From: Aliagarivorans marinus DSM 23064
Lineage (GTDB): Bacteria; Pseudomonadota; Gammaproteobacteria; Enterobacterales; Celerinatantimonadaceae
Direction: 5' to 3'
Length of the DNA stretch: 64,000 bases
Assembly (NCBI RefSeq): GCF_000429485.1
Contig: NZ_KE386907.1
Coordinates: 567,096-631,095, forward strand
In this document: in pieces, positions 15,028-24,293 of the stretch
How the letters are laid out: every line of letters begins with the position of its first letter
Numbering within the stretch: position 1 is the stretch's first letter
Made by a program: the position numbers and the translations under genes
The notes under the pieces: model-generated
Database searches by the model: none
What the model was told of the DNA's origin: nothing
The model's input: the letters and a program-made list of their open reading frames with translations, nothing else

Positions 15028-17106
15028 CTAGCTCACCGCATTACGATCAAAGAAGCTGGCGTCCTCGAGCCAGCTAAACAGCGCCTGCTCTGGCATCGGC
15101 TTGGCCATTAAGTAGCCCTGACCGTACTCTACCTGGCGAGCATGCGCCAGGCTCAGGTGGGCGGGTGTTTCAATCCCTTCCATAATCAGCTCAATCCCCA
15201 AGCCTTTAGCCAGCGCAACGGTGGCATCGATAATTGCCACGCAGGCGGGATCATCCAGCGCGCCTCGCACAAAGGTTTGGTCTATCTTCAGCGCCGAAAA
15301 TGGCACTTTCCTTATCAAGTCAAGCGAGGCATTACCGGTACCAAAATCGTCCAAATGCAGCTCAAAGCCGCGCTGATGGAGCCTGTTCAGATTGCCGATA
15401 ATGACATCCTCGTTCTTGAAAACAGCGGTTTCGGTAAGCTCCAGCGGCAGATCGCTCGGAGCCAACTTATAGAGCGTTACCAACTCCCAAAGCTCATCGA
15501 CAAAGGCCTCGCGCTCAAGCTGAACCGCCGACACATTCAAGGAAATCGGCACCTCTAGGCCCAGTTGCCGCAACTTTAGTTGAAGGGCGAGCACGTTTTC
15601 AACTAACTGAAGACCCACTGGCACAATCTCACCACTGGACTCCAGATAGGGAACAAAGCGACTCGGCGGCAGGTAGTCACCTTGCTTGCTCTGGCAACGG
15701 ATCAGCGCTTCAAAGCCGGTGACTTCCCTAGTCTCCACCTTGAACTGGGGCTGCAGCCACACCTCAAACCCATCGTTACGGATCGCCCGGTTGACCTCAT
15801 CAACCAGCTGGAATTGTTCGCGAGTCGTAGCCCCCATCATCGATGCGTAAACGGCCACCCCGCGGGTACTACCCGGATTGTTTTTAGCAAAGTACATGGC
15901 GGTGTCGGCGCGCGAAACCAGCCCCTCCAAGCCCTCGCTATCTTGCGGATAGTGGGCAATCCCTAACGAGGAAGAGATAGAGATGGATTGATGTTGGTAC
16001 TCAATAGGTGTGCCAATGATTTGCTTGATATGCTGGGCAAACGCCACCGCTTTGGCCTCCTCGTCGCAGCTGAGGATCACCGCGAACTCATCGCCACCAA
16101 TTCGGGCGATCTGCGCGGCAGCATCGCCATCGGCCCGCAGTCGCTTGGCAATGGTAGATAACAGCATGTCGCCGGCGCTGTGTCCCAAGCTGTCGTTGAC
16201 CTGCTTAAAGTTGTCAAAATCGATAAACAGCAAGAAGAAGCGTTTTTCATAGCGCTGGGCCTGAGCCAACTCGTTCGACAGCATCTCGTAGAAAAAACGC
16301 CGGTTGGGCAGCCCGGTCAGCGAATCGGTATTCGCCAAACGCTGATTGGCCAGTTCGGCAAAACGGCGCTGCTCGACCTCTTTTTCCAACTCCTTGCGAT
16401 TAACCACCAACTGGCGTAGCTCTTCGCGCATGCGGTCGAACTGGCTAAACAGACTTTGCCACTCACTGATTTCGGAGCTGGCATTGGCAGGAGAAAGATC
16501 GCCCTTGCCGATACGTTGAAGCTCACCCTCCAGCTTGCTCATCGGAGAAAGGAAATAGAGCAGAAGGAACACCGCGAGCACAATGAACAGCGCGACACTG
16601 CCGATTAACGCAACAAACTGGGCGCGCGAAATGGCGCTTTCTTGTAGCTGCGACCAATGCTCCAGCTTGGTTGCCATGGCCTGCATAGCTTCTACCAAAT
16701 CCTGATTCAACGCGATGAGATTAACCAGCGACCAGTGCTTGGCTTGATCGGTTTGAGCGGACTTGAGCAGTGAGATCTGGTTGTTAAGCTGTCGAACCAA
16801 GTTACTGAGTTCCCGGATCTCCGGTTGCAGGTCCATGGGGTGCGCTTCAAACTGGACCAGCCTGCTGTTTAAATCACTGACCACACGTTGCCACTGCAAC
16901 AACGCTCGCTCACTGCCTGACAGGTAGTAGTCGGCCACCAGCATACTCAACTGACCCGCTCGACGGCTTAAGTCAAACAGCTCCAACTGGTGCTCGATCA
17001 CCTCCTGCTTGATATCGTTCTTTTCCTCATACCAAAGGAAAAACGCCACGCAGCAGGCGAAGAACACCGCGAAGTAGCCAATGACTAAGCGCTTGATACT
17101 AATCAT
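15028..17106 (-). CDS. membrane GGDEF-EAL protein with periplasmic sensing domain
   Basis: The 692-residue protein has a first membrane helix at about 7-25, a helical periplasmic domain (30-160), a second helix (163-187), a HAMP-like linker, then GGDEF (about 260-425) and EAL (about 440-685) domains. GGDEF is intact (IGGDEF). The EAL domain keeps FEALIR, the NVSAVQL asparagine, ELTETA, LDDFGTG, KIDQTFV and MEGIET, so it should be an active phosphodiesterase; net activity cannot be predicted. Its start overlaps the preceding binding-protein gene by 8 bases, implying translational coupling and a functional pair in which the binding protein controls this enzyme. The locus is not linked to a transporter. 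Confidence 0.93.
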   Translation of the reverse strand: MISIKRLVIGYFAVFFACCVAFFLWYEEKNDIKQEVIEHQLELFDLSRRAGQLSMLVADYYLSGSERALLQWQRVVSDLNSRLVQFEAHPMDLQPEIRELSNLVRQLNNQISLLKSAQTDQAKHWSLVNLIALNQDLVEAMQAMATKLEHWSQLQESAISRAQFVALIGSVALFIVLAVFLLLYFLSPMSKLEGELQRIGKGDLSPANASSEISEWQSLFSQFDRMREELRQLVVNRKELEKEVEQRRFAELANQRLANTDSLTGLPNRRFFYEMLSNELAQAQRYEKRFFLLFIDFDNFKQVNDSLGHSAGDMLLSTIAKRLRADGDAAAQIARIGGDEFAVILSCDEEAKAVAFAQHIKQIIGTPIEYQHQSISISSSLGIAHYPQDSEGLEGLVSRADTAMYFAKNNPGSTRGVAVYASMMGATTREQFQLVDEVNRAIRNDGFEVWLQPQFKVETREVTGFEALIRCQSKQGDYLPPSRFVPYLESSGEIVPVGLQLVENVLALQLKLRQLGLEVPISLNVSAVQLEREAFVDELWELVTLYKLAPSDLPLELTETAVFKNEDVIIGNLNRLHQRGFELHLDDFGTGNASLDLIRKVPFSALKIDQTFVRGALDDPACVAIIDATVALAKGLGIELIMEGIETPAHLSLAHARQVEYGQGYLMAKPMPEQALFSWLEDASFFDRNAVS

Positions 17107-18079
17107 AAGTGATGATGGAAACCCTATCCTTTGCGACTGCCGTGAGCGGCGCCGCCTCGATAAGTTGCATAACGGTCATATCGCCCGGCTCGCGCGGCGC
17201 GCTCGCCAACCAGCGCTGTTGACTCTCCAGCAGCGGCACCAAGGATTGCTTCAAGCTGACCCGGTAGCTACTGCTTTGCCAAAACTCGTCCACAAACTGA
17301 GGACTAGCGCCAAGTTTTTCAGCCAGCAGCGTCTTGGACTGGTCGGCATTGCGAGCAACAAAATCCTCCGCTTTGAGCAAACCTTCCAGCACCCGCGTCA
17401 CCACCGATTGGCTCAGCCCGCGGCGCATCAGCAGCAGCTCGTTTTGCACATACACACCGGGGAAGCGCAGCTCACTGGTTTGCCCATCAAGCCGTGTCAT
17501 GGCTTGGCTAATAAACGGCTCGCGGGCTGATATGGCATCAACATCGCCCGAAGCCAGAGCACTGGCAAGCTGTTTAGCCGGGTAGTAGCGCCAGGTCACG
17601 TCGGAGATACCATTGCGCTCGACCACCGCATTGGCAAAGTAGTGAATCGCCGAGTTCCGTTGGGTACCGATGGTCTTTCCTTTGAGATCGGCCCCGCTTA
17701 CCACCTGACTATCACTGCGCACCACAATGGCGTTGAGATCGCTAGTGGTGAATACCGAGGCAACGATCAGGTAGTCCTGCAGCAAGGTCTCTCGTTGCGC
17801 CAGCAGCGCCACGCCAGAGCAAAACAACAGGTCGACCTTCTCTGGCTGCTTGGCCGCATATTGCAAGGCCAGCTTACCGCTAGCAAACGACTGGCTATTG
17901 ACCTCGAGACCCACCTCGGAGAAGAAGCCCTTCAACATGGCTATATGCCCAAGGCCGCTACTAGGCTGAAGAGGAAGTGCCAACAACACCGGCTGCCTAT
18001 CCCGCTCACCCACAGGCACCGAAGCGTCGCAATACACTAATAGAAAACAACAACAAACAATGGCTAGCTGCTTTAGCAT
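17099..18079 (-). CDS. NMT1/SsuA-like periplasmic substrate-binding protein linked to the GGDEF-EAL gene
   Basis: The 326-residue product resembles ABC-type nitrate/sulfonate/thiamine-precursor binding proteins (SsuA/NMT1 type): QPSSGLGHIAMLKGFFSEVGLEV at the start, SGADLKGKTIGTQRNSAIHYF and DVDAISAREPFISQAM further on. No ABC permease or ATPase lies next to it; it is followed directly, with 8 bases of overlap, by the GGDEF-EAL gene. The N-terminus has a cysteine-rich hydrophobic core ending VYC-DAS. If this is a lipobox, Asp at +2 would hold it in the inner membrane beside its partner, though Tyr at -1 is unusual and ordinary cleavage is possible. Confidence 0.82.
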   Translation of the reverse strand: MLKQLAIVCCCFLLVYCDASVPVGERDRQPVLLALPLQPSSGLGHIAMLKGFFSEVGLEVNSQSFASGKLALQYAAKQPEKVDLLFCSGVALLAQRETLLQDYLIVASVFTTSDLNAIVVRSDSQVVSGADLKGKTIGTQRNSAIHYFANAVVERNGISDVTWRYYPAKQLASALASGDVDAISAREPFISQAMTRLDGQTSELRFPGVYVQNELLLMRRGLSQSVVTRVLEGLLKAEDFVARNADQSKTLLAEKLGASPQFVDEFWQSSSYRVSLKQSLVPLLESQQRWLASAPREPGDMTVMQLIEAAPLTAVAKDRVSIITYD

Positions 18080-18258
18080 GATATAACCCTATTGTGTCTT
18101 GGGTTAATTATAGAGGGCGTTCAGCGGCTTACTGGTAAAACGCTCAAATTTGCCGGGGATTAATTGGCCGCTAGCCAAAAGCAAGCTGGCAATTATGAGG
18201 ATGGTTTAGCGATATTGGTTTGTTGGCCAGCGTTACTACTGGCCTTACTTCACTGCCT

Positions 18259-19884
18259 CTATACGCTTAAGGTAGTCTCCGCTATTGCTTGCGCTTCGGC
18301 TGCCGCCCTATCAAAGTATTTTTGGCAGGCCTTGGAAAGCTCTGCATAAACCGCGCGGATCTGCGGCTCAATGCCGAGAGCTGTCTGCAAATGCGACTGA
18401 AAACTTTGCGCTTCTGCTTGATAGAAAGCGCGGTCGGTGCCAAGCCGCTCAGCAAAGCACAAGTAGTCATCCCAGTCCTTGAAGCGATACTGCTCTGGCA
18501 CCACCGAGCTAATATGCCCGTAATCCAGTGTCACAACGGGCAGGCCATTGACCAACGCGGTTTGTGAGCTAGTCCCGCCCCCTTGGCGTTTAGGGTTAAG
18601 GTAGACGTCACTCATTTGGCAGATGGCAGCTAGGTCATTTTGAAAACCAATATTGATACAGCGCGACTGTTCACCGAACCACTGAGACAGTTCCAAATCC
18701 GGAGAGCCAGCAAAACAGATCACATTGTCTGGGGACAATTCCAATAGTGAGTGGCAAACCGCAACAAACTCCTCATCCAACTCCACAGCTAAACGCTGGC
18801 CCACAACTAAGTAAACAAAGTGCTGCTTATTCAAGCCAAAGCTTGCTCTAGGGTGAGAGCGATCCGACACCCCCTCCGGCGTGAAAAACATCGAACCGCT
18901 GACAAACTTTCCAGCGTGTCCCCAACGCTTGGCATTCGCCTGAACATGCTCATTGAATTCTGTCCCAGGCACAAAATAGGCATCGCTGCGTGCAAATGGC
19001 AGGGCACTTCCGGTAGTGCAAAATACGCTGGGATAGAGACCAAACACCAGCTCCTGAAAGAAGGTGTTCTCTCCATGTGCGATCACAGAATCAACCTGTA
19101 GCTGCTCGAGAATACTCAGAAAATCAATCAGCTTAGCGGTCGTGAGTGGAGTGGCGGGCAGATTCACGATATTGACTGTCTCATCATAGAATTGCAGATA
19201 GCTGACTCGCTCGCGGTGAATCGTATTAACAGGCCAGTCTTTACGGGAGTTTGACACGATAGAGCCAGCGCCAAACTCCTTGGAGTAACTCATTCCATTG
19301 GTATTGATGATCATGACTTGGCAATCAAATAACTGCCGCAGGTGCAGAGCGATATTGTAGGCCTCTCTGGTGGGAGAATGGCGCATGGTCAGCAGCTGTG
19401 GAGTAATCAGGGCAATATGCTTAGGCGCAACCTGATAGTTAGGCTTCTTAAAGCGGCTAACTAATGAGCGTTGTTGGCTGCGAGAGAACTTACCGAAAAG
19501 TGTTCTCAAGTGTTCTGTTGCACTGCTGAAGGAGGGCGAACCACTGGTATAAAAACATCGCTTAGAGATACTCCAAAGCGCTTCGCTGAAAGTCGACAAA
19601 CGTGTCGAGGCATGTAGGCAGTTCACCGCTAATGAAAGATAGTCACCTTCTTCGAGGATGTCATAAAGGCACAAGTACAGGGCTAGCAAATGGTCCCGCG
19701 GCCAGTCAACCTGTCGTAGATGACTGCGAATATAGGTTTGCTCGATATCGGTAAGCGCGCGAAAACGTTCCTGTAGCAACTGATGAATGGCGAAGTGTTG
19801 ATTGTCGAAGTCTAATTGGGAAAAGGATTGGATTATCTTGATCTCAAAATCCAATGCTAGCTCATGTAGTTCAGAATCATTCAT
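18259..19884 (-). CDS. predicted GT-B glycosyltransferase-like protein
   Basis: The product of 541 residues has a helical N-terminal third without recognised motifs, then a two-Rossmann GT-B-like part: HIALITPQLLTMRHSPTREAYNIALHLRQLF opens the first lobe, and YLVVGQRLAVELDEEF to NPKRQGGGTSSQTALVNGLPVV marks the donor-binding lobe. The glycine-rich GGGTSSQTAL segment is typical of nucleotide-sugar binding. Family membership beyond GT-B is not clear. The ATG at 19884 is preferred to the TTG at 19896. No other glycan gene flanks it. Base composition looks lower in GC than its neighbours, which hints at transfer. The acceptor is unknown. Confidence 0.6.
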   Translation of the reverse strand: MNDSELHELALDFEIKIIQSFSQLDFDNQHFAIHQLLQERFRALTDIEQTYIRSHLRQVDWPRDHLLALYLCLYDILEEGDYLSLAVNCLHASTRLSTFSEALWSISKRCFYTSGSPSFSSATEHLRTLFGKFSRSQQRSLVSRFKKPNYQVAPKHIALITPQLLTMRHSPTREAYNIALHLRQLFDCQVMIINTNGMSYSKEFGAGSIVSNSRKDWPVNTIHRERVSYLQFYDETVNIVNLPATPLTTAKLIDFLSILEQLQVDSVIAHGENTFFQELVFGLYPSVFCTTGSALPFARSDAYFVPGTEFNEHVQANAKRWGHAGKFVSGSMFFTPEGVSDRSHPRASFGLNKQHFVYLVVGQRLAVELDEEFVAVCHSLLELSPDNVICFAGSPDLELSQWFGEQSRCINIGFQNDLAAICQMSDVYLNPKRQGGGTSSQTALVNGLPVVTLDYGHISSVVPEQYRFKDWDDYLCFAERLGTDRAFYQAEAQSFQSHLQTALGIEPQIRAVYAELSKACQKYFDRAAAEAQAIAETTLSV

Positions 19885-20176
19885 ATCGATACACAACTAG
19901 ATCTGCATCATTCGATATGACGAACGAAGCAGCAGTCAGCTCCCTTTGTGATAAACAGAAATTAGTCAGTATCTTATATCGACCACTTAAGGAAAGTAAT
20001 TACTGCCTTTTAACCAAGGCTAAATACGCGAACAAAGGCCACGGATGATCAAGGGACTGCTGAACTCCCTAGGCTCGCTGCGCATAACCACAGTGTTGAA
20101 GCCCTGCAGAAGAGGGAAGAGGGAGGAGAATGAGGAAGCATAAGACCGCTCAGTCTCTGCCTGAACGGCCAAGGCA

Positions 20177-21694
20177 TTATGCATCAGTACTCGGGAACGC
20201 AAACTGCGTCTTATCGATAATCCCACTACTCGGCCAGCGCTGGGTGATGGTTTTGCGGCGGGTATAAAAGCGCACCGAGTCCGGGCCGTAGGCCGACAGG
20301 TCGCCAAACAGCGAGCTCTTCCAGCCGCCGAAGCTGTGGTAAGACACCGGGACTGGCAATGGCACATTAATGCCGACCATGCCGATCTGCACCTGATCGG
20401 CAAAGCAGCGCGCCGCTTCACCGTCGCGGGTGAACAGGCAGCAGCCGTTGCCGTAGTGGTGCTGGTTAATCAGGTCCACGGCTTGGTGAAGGCTCTCGAC
20501 TCGCACTACCACCAGTACCGGACCAAATATCTCATCTTGGTAAATGCTCATTGATGGGCTAACTCGATCAACCAAGCTGCCACCGATAAAGTAGCCTTGC
20601 TCGAAGCCAGGCACGCTACGCTCACGGCCATCGACCACCAGCTCAGCGCCGTCGTCGGCACCGGCTTGCAAGTATGCTGCTACCCGCTGTTTCGCTTGTT
20701 GGGTAATCAGCGGCCCCATCTCGCAGCCCGCGACGCGCCCTTCGCCGATTTTCAGCGCTTTCACCTGCGGAGTTAATGCGGCTATCAGTGCATCGGCGGT
20801 ATCATCGCCCACCGCCACAGCTACTGAGATCGCCATACAGCGCTGGCCACAGCTTCCGAACGCGGCGCCCATTAGCGCGTTCGCGGCACCGGCTATATCG
20901 GCATCGGGCATCACCACCGCATGGTTCTTCGCGCCCCCCAAGGCCTGACAGCGTTTGCCTTGCTCGCTGGCGCGCTGGTAGATGGCCTTGGCAATCGCGG
21001 TGGAGCCCACAAAGCTCACCGCCTGCACATCGGGGGCATCAATCAGCTGCTCGACCACCGCCTGTCCGCCATGCACCACATTCAGCACCCCATTGGGCAG
21101 GCCGGCTTGGTGGGCCAACTCGACAATCCGTAGCACCGAGCTTGGGTCTCGTTCAGAGGGTTTAAGGATAAAGCAGTTGCCACACATCACTGCGCTAGGC
21201 CACATCCACAGCGGCACCATCGCAGGGAAGTTAAACGGGGTGATCCCCACCACCACACCCAAGGGCTGGAACTCGCTCCAGGAGTCGATGGCTGGCCCAA
21301 CATTCTTGCTGTGTTCGCCTTTGAGTAGCTGAGGAATACCGCAGGCAAACTCGACGTTTTCAATACCCCGCACCAGCTCACCTTGCGCGTCGCTGAGCAC
21401 CTTGCCGTGTTCTTGAGTGATTAACTGACACAACTCATCACTATGTGCTTCCAGTAGCTGCTTAAAGCGATACATCACCTGCGCGCGTTTTGCTGGCGGG
21501 GTGTCTCGCCATTGCGGATAGGCCGACTTGGCGCTGGCGATTGCTCGCTCTACGGTGTCTGAATCTGCAAAGCAGAGCTCCGCCGATTGCTCACCGGTGG
21601 CCGGGTTATAGACCTCGACCAAGCTATCTGCGCTGTAGTCACTCTCGCCATTGATTAGATGGCCAATGGTTGTTGGCATTGACGGGCTCGCCAT
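20177..21694 (-). CDS. mmsA: methylmalonate-semialdehyde dehydrogenase (CoA-acylating)
   Basis: The 505-residue product is a full-length member of the CoA-acylating aldehyde dehydrogenases. It shows VVGITPFNFPAMVPLWMWP, the SFVGSTAIAKAIY nucleotide segment, and the catalytic cysteine in GSCGQRCMAIS. It converts malonate or methylmalonate semialdehyde to acetyl- or propionyl-CoA with NAD and CoA, ending valine, thymine and beta-alanine degradation. GAGGAA precedes the ATG. It lies 50 bases downstream of an omega-aminotransferase that would supply the semialdehyde, so the pair forms a catabolic operon. The LysR and TetR genes facing it may regulate it. Confidence 0.93.
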   Translation of the reverse strand: MASPSMPTTIGHLINGESDYSADSLVEVYNPATGEQSAELCFADSDTVERAIASAKSAYPQWRDTPPAKRAQVMYRFKQLLEAHSDELCQLITQEHGKVLSDAQGELVRGIENVEFACGIPQLLKGEHSKNVGPAIDSWSEFQPLGVVVGITPFNFPAMVPLWMWPSAVMCGNCFILKPSERDPSSVLRIVELAHQAGLPNGVLNVVHGGQAVVEQLIDAPDVQAVSFVGSTAIAKAIYQRASEQGKRCQALGGAKNHAVVMPDADIAGAANALMGAAFGSCGQRCMAISVAVAVGDDTADALIAALTPQVKALKIGEGRVAGCEMGPLITQQAKQRVAAYLQAGADDGAELVVDGRERSVPGFEQGYFIGGSLVDRVSPSMSIYQDEIFGPVLVVVRVESLHQAVDLINQHHYGNGCCLFTRDGEAARCFADQVQIGMVGINVPLPVPVSYHSFGGWKSSLFGDLSAYGPDSVRFYTRRKTITQRWPSSGIIDKTQFAFPSTDA

Positions 21695-21744
21695 AGTTAT
21701 TCCTCACTTAACTGTTAATTTTGCTACCGCTAATCTTGATGCTG

Positions 21745-23139
21745 CTAATCCTGTTGCTGTAGTGATTCGCCAAGGATATTCACCAAGCGCTCTAGTTCAA
21801 TGTCGCTGGTGATAAAGGGCAGGCCCAGCTGAATGGTATCGCCGCCGTAGCGCACATATAGCCCCTTATCCCAACAGCGCCGTGCCACTTCCACCGGACG
21901 AATGATCGGGTCGCCATCGCGCGCCGCCAAGGTCAAGCCTGCCGCCAGACCGTAGTTACGAATATCCAGTAGTAGATCCGGGCCTCGCAGGCTGTGTATT
22001 GCCTGCTCAAACTTTGGCGCCAGCTGGGCGGCTTGCTCAATCATCTGCTCTTGCTCGAGTACATCCAGAGTAGCCATCGCTGCTGCGCAGGCTACTGGGT
22101 GCCCCGAGTAGGTAAAGCCGTGGGGCAGCTCCACATTGTGCTCTGCGCCTGCTGCATCCATGATGCTCTGATAAATCTCGTCACGAGCGATCACCGCGCC
22201 CATGGGGATCGCACCATTAGTAAGCTGTTTGGCCACATTGATCATATCCGGTACCACCCCAAAGGCCTCGGCCCCAAAGTAGCTGCCACAGCGACCGAAG
22301 GCGGTAATCACCTCATCGAAGATCAGCAAGATACGATGTTGATTGCAGATCTCGCGCAGCCGCTGCAGATACCCCTTGGGCGGAATAATCACCCCCGCCG
22401 AACCTGCAAAGGGCTCGACGATAACCGCTGCAATGTTTGACGCATCATGCAAAGCCACCAGCTCTAGCAGCTGATCAGCCAGCTCGACGCCTTGATCGGC
22501 CATGCCTTTGGTAAACAGCTTGTCTGCCTGCCAAGTATGCGGCAGGTGGTCAGCCTCTATCCCCTGCCCCCACAGCTTGCGGTTCGCGCCAATGCCACCA
22601 AAGCTGATGCCGCCCCAGGTCGCGCCATGATAGCCCTTGGCCCGGCCAATAATGCGGGTCTTGGTCGGCTCGCCGCGCTGTCGCCAATAGGCGCGGGCAA
22701 TCTTGGTGGCGGTATCGGCCGCCTCGGAGCCGGAGTTAACGAAGAACACCCGGTTAAGATCGTCCGGTGCCAGCTGCGCCAGCCGTTCGGCCAATTGAAA
22801 CGCCAGAGGATGGCCATATTGAAAGGCCGGCGCATAGTCTAACTGGCTAAGTTGGCGCGCCACCGCTTGGGCAATTTCCGGCCGATTATGGCCAGCGCCG
22901 GTGGTCCATAAGCCAGAGAGGCCATCAAACACTCGCCGACCGTGCTGGTCGAGGTAGTACGCACCTTCCGCGCCACAGATAAGGCGCGGGTCAGCCTTAT
23001 ACTGACGGTTCGCCGTGTAGGGCATCCAGTAGGCATTAAGCTGACTGGCGCTCAGCGGCTGGCCGTGGCTGTTGTCTGATTCACTATCTGATTGATGCTC
23101 TGATGGAGCGTGCTGAATGGGCTGCAGTGTCATGGTCAT
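21745..23139 (-). CDS. omega-amino acid (beta-alanine):pyruvate aminotransferase
   Basis: The 464-residue protein is a class III PLP aminotransferase. It has FDGLSGLWTTGAGHN, the NSGSEAADTATKIARAYW segment, LIFDEVITAFGRCG with the PLP-binding Asp, and the Schiff-base lysine in NVAKQLTNGA. The whole pattern matches beta-alanine--pyruvate transaminases, which make malonate semialdehyde and alanine. The first 25 or so residues are a low-complexity polar extension. It is the first gene of the operon with mmsA, transcribed away from the LysR gene through a 239-base divergent region. Confidence 0.93.
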   Translation of the reverse strand: MTMTLQPIQHAPSEHQSDSESDNSHGQPLSASQLNAYWMPYTANRQYKADPRLICGAEGAYYLDQHGRRVFDGLSGLWTTGAGHNRPEIAQAVARQLSQLDYAPAFQYGHPLAFQLAERLAQLAPDDLNRVFFVNSGSEAADTATKIARAYWRQRGEPTKTRIIGRAKGYHGATWGGISFGGIGANRKLWGQGIEADHLPHTWQADKLFTKGMADQGVELADQLLELVALHDASNIAAVIVEPFAGSAGVIIPPKGYLQRLREICNQHRILLIFDEVITAFGRCGSYFGAEAFGVVPDMINVAKQLTNGAIPMGAVIARDEIYQSIMDAAGAEHNVELPHGFTYSGHPVACAAAMATLDVLEQEQMIEQAAQLAPKFEQAIHSLRGPDLLLDIRNYGLAAGLTLAARDGDPIIRPVEVARRCWDKGLYVRYGGDTIQLGLPFITSDIELERLVNILGESLQQQD

Positions 23140-23326
23140 CCCCTAAGCGCTAACCGACTATCGTGTCACTTTAGCCCTCCGTGAATGTTCGATAAATTTA
23201 AACTTATCAATCTTTAGTTGCTTATTTTTGCAACTTTAATAACACTGTAACTGCGGGTTGTTTGTCGGCTCGCAGCTAGGACTGAGAAGCCACTGTGGCG
23301 ATAATCAATTCATGGAAGGTAAGGTT

Positions 23327-23360
23327 ATACCAATCCGAAAATAGATGTTCTGATTGGTAT
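23327..23360 (+). promoter_or_regulatory. long dyad between the aminotransferase and LysR genes
   Basis: ATACCAATC and GATTGGTAT form 9-bp inverted arms that extend to GAA/TTC after one mismatch, separated by 8 bases. It ends 18 bases before the LysR start in the divergent promoter region. It may be the LysR operator, or a small dispersed repeat; the arms are longer than usual for a LysR box. Confidence 0.45.
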
Positions 23361-23378
23361 TAGAAATGGGAGCGCCAA

Positions 23379-24293
23379 ATGCGAGCAAGGCTGGGCCAGC
23401 TGAGTGATGCCGATGTGCGGCTGCTGCGAGTGTTTATGGTCGTCGTCGAGTGCGGTGGCCTGAGCGCGGCGGAGATGGAGCTCAATATCGGCCGCTCTAC
23501 CATTAGTCGTCACCTCAAAGATCTGGAAACTCGCTTAGGGCTGGTACTGTGTCGTCGCGGCCGGGCAGGTTTTAGCCTCACCTCCGAGGGGCAGGCCATC
23601 TATCAAAGTGCCCAACGGATGCTCAAATCCATTGAGGACTTTCGCCACGAGATTAACGATCTGCATCGCAGCCTACAGGGCCAATTGGTCGTTGCGATGT
23701 TCGACAAAGTAGTCAGCAACCCACAGAGCCGGGTCCACCAAGCCATTGCTGACTACGCTGAGCTCGCCCCGCAGGTGATGCTGGATATCCAGGTCGCTCC
23801 ACTCAATGCGATCGAAAAAGGCGTGCTTGAAGGCCAATATCACTTAGGCATCGTGCCACCATTGCGGCGCTCCCCCAGCTTGCATTACACCCCACTGTTT
23901 GAGGAGGTGATGCACCTATACTGCGCGCCGGGCAACCCCTTGTTCTCGATAGAGAACCCCTCACCTAAGCAAGTTCAAGCCCAGCCCTATGCGGGTTTGA
24001 GCTTTGCTAGTCCGAACATGGACACCGGTCAGCGCCTTGGCCTGCAAGCCAGCGCCTTATCCAGCGATCAGGAAGGCATCGCGACCTTGATTCGCTCAGG
24101 CCACTATGTGGGCTTCTTGCCCGACCACTATGCCCACAGCATGGTACAGCAGGGCTGGCTCAAAGCGATTTCAGCTAAAGCTTACAGTTACAATTGCCAA
24201 TTCTGTGTAATTCACCGAAAATCCCCAAAACCCTCTCGCTTAGTGCAACACTTTTTGGATGCATTAAGGGAACACCATCAGGCAGCACAATGA
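23379..24293 (+). CDS. LysR-family regulator divergent from the aminotransferase operon
   Basis: The N-terminal winged helix is clear (LSDADVRLLRVFMVVVECGG, then LNIGRSTISRHLKDLETRLG), and the C-terminal part is the usual two-lobe effector domain, 304 residues in all. GGGAG precedes the ATG. Divergent placement against the aminotransferase-mmsA operon is the normal arrangement for a LysR activator of that operon. Its stop codon overlaps the start of the TetR gene (ATGA), so both regulators are made from one message. Confidence 0.9.
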   Translation: MRARLGQLSDADVRLLRVFMVVVECGGLSAAEMELNIGRSTISRHLKDLETRLGLVLCRRGRAGFSLTSEGQAIYQSAQRMLKSIEDFRHEINDLHRSLQGQLVVAMFDKVVSNPQSRVHQAIADYAELAPQVMLDIQVAPLNAIEKGVLEGQYHLGIVPPLRRSPSLHYTPLFEEVMHLYCAPGNPLFSIENPSPKQVQAQPYAGLSFASPNMDTGQRLGLQASALSSDQEGIATLIRSGHYVGFLPDHYAHSMVQQGWLKAISAKAYSYNCQFCVIHRKSPKPSRLVQHFLDALREHHQAAQ

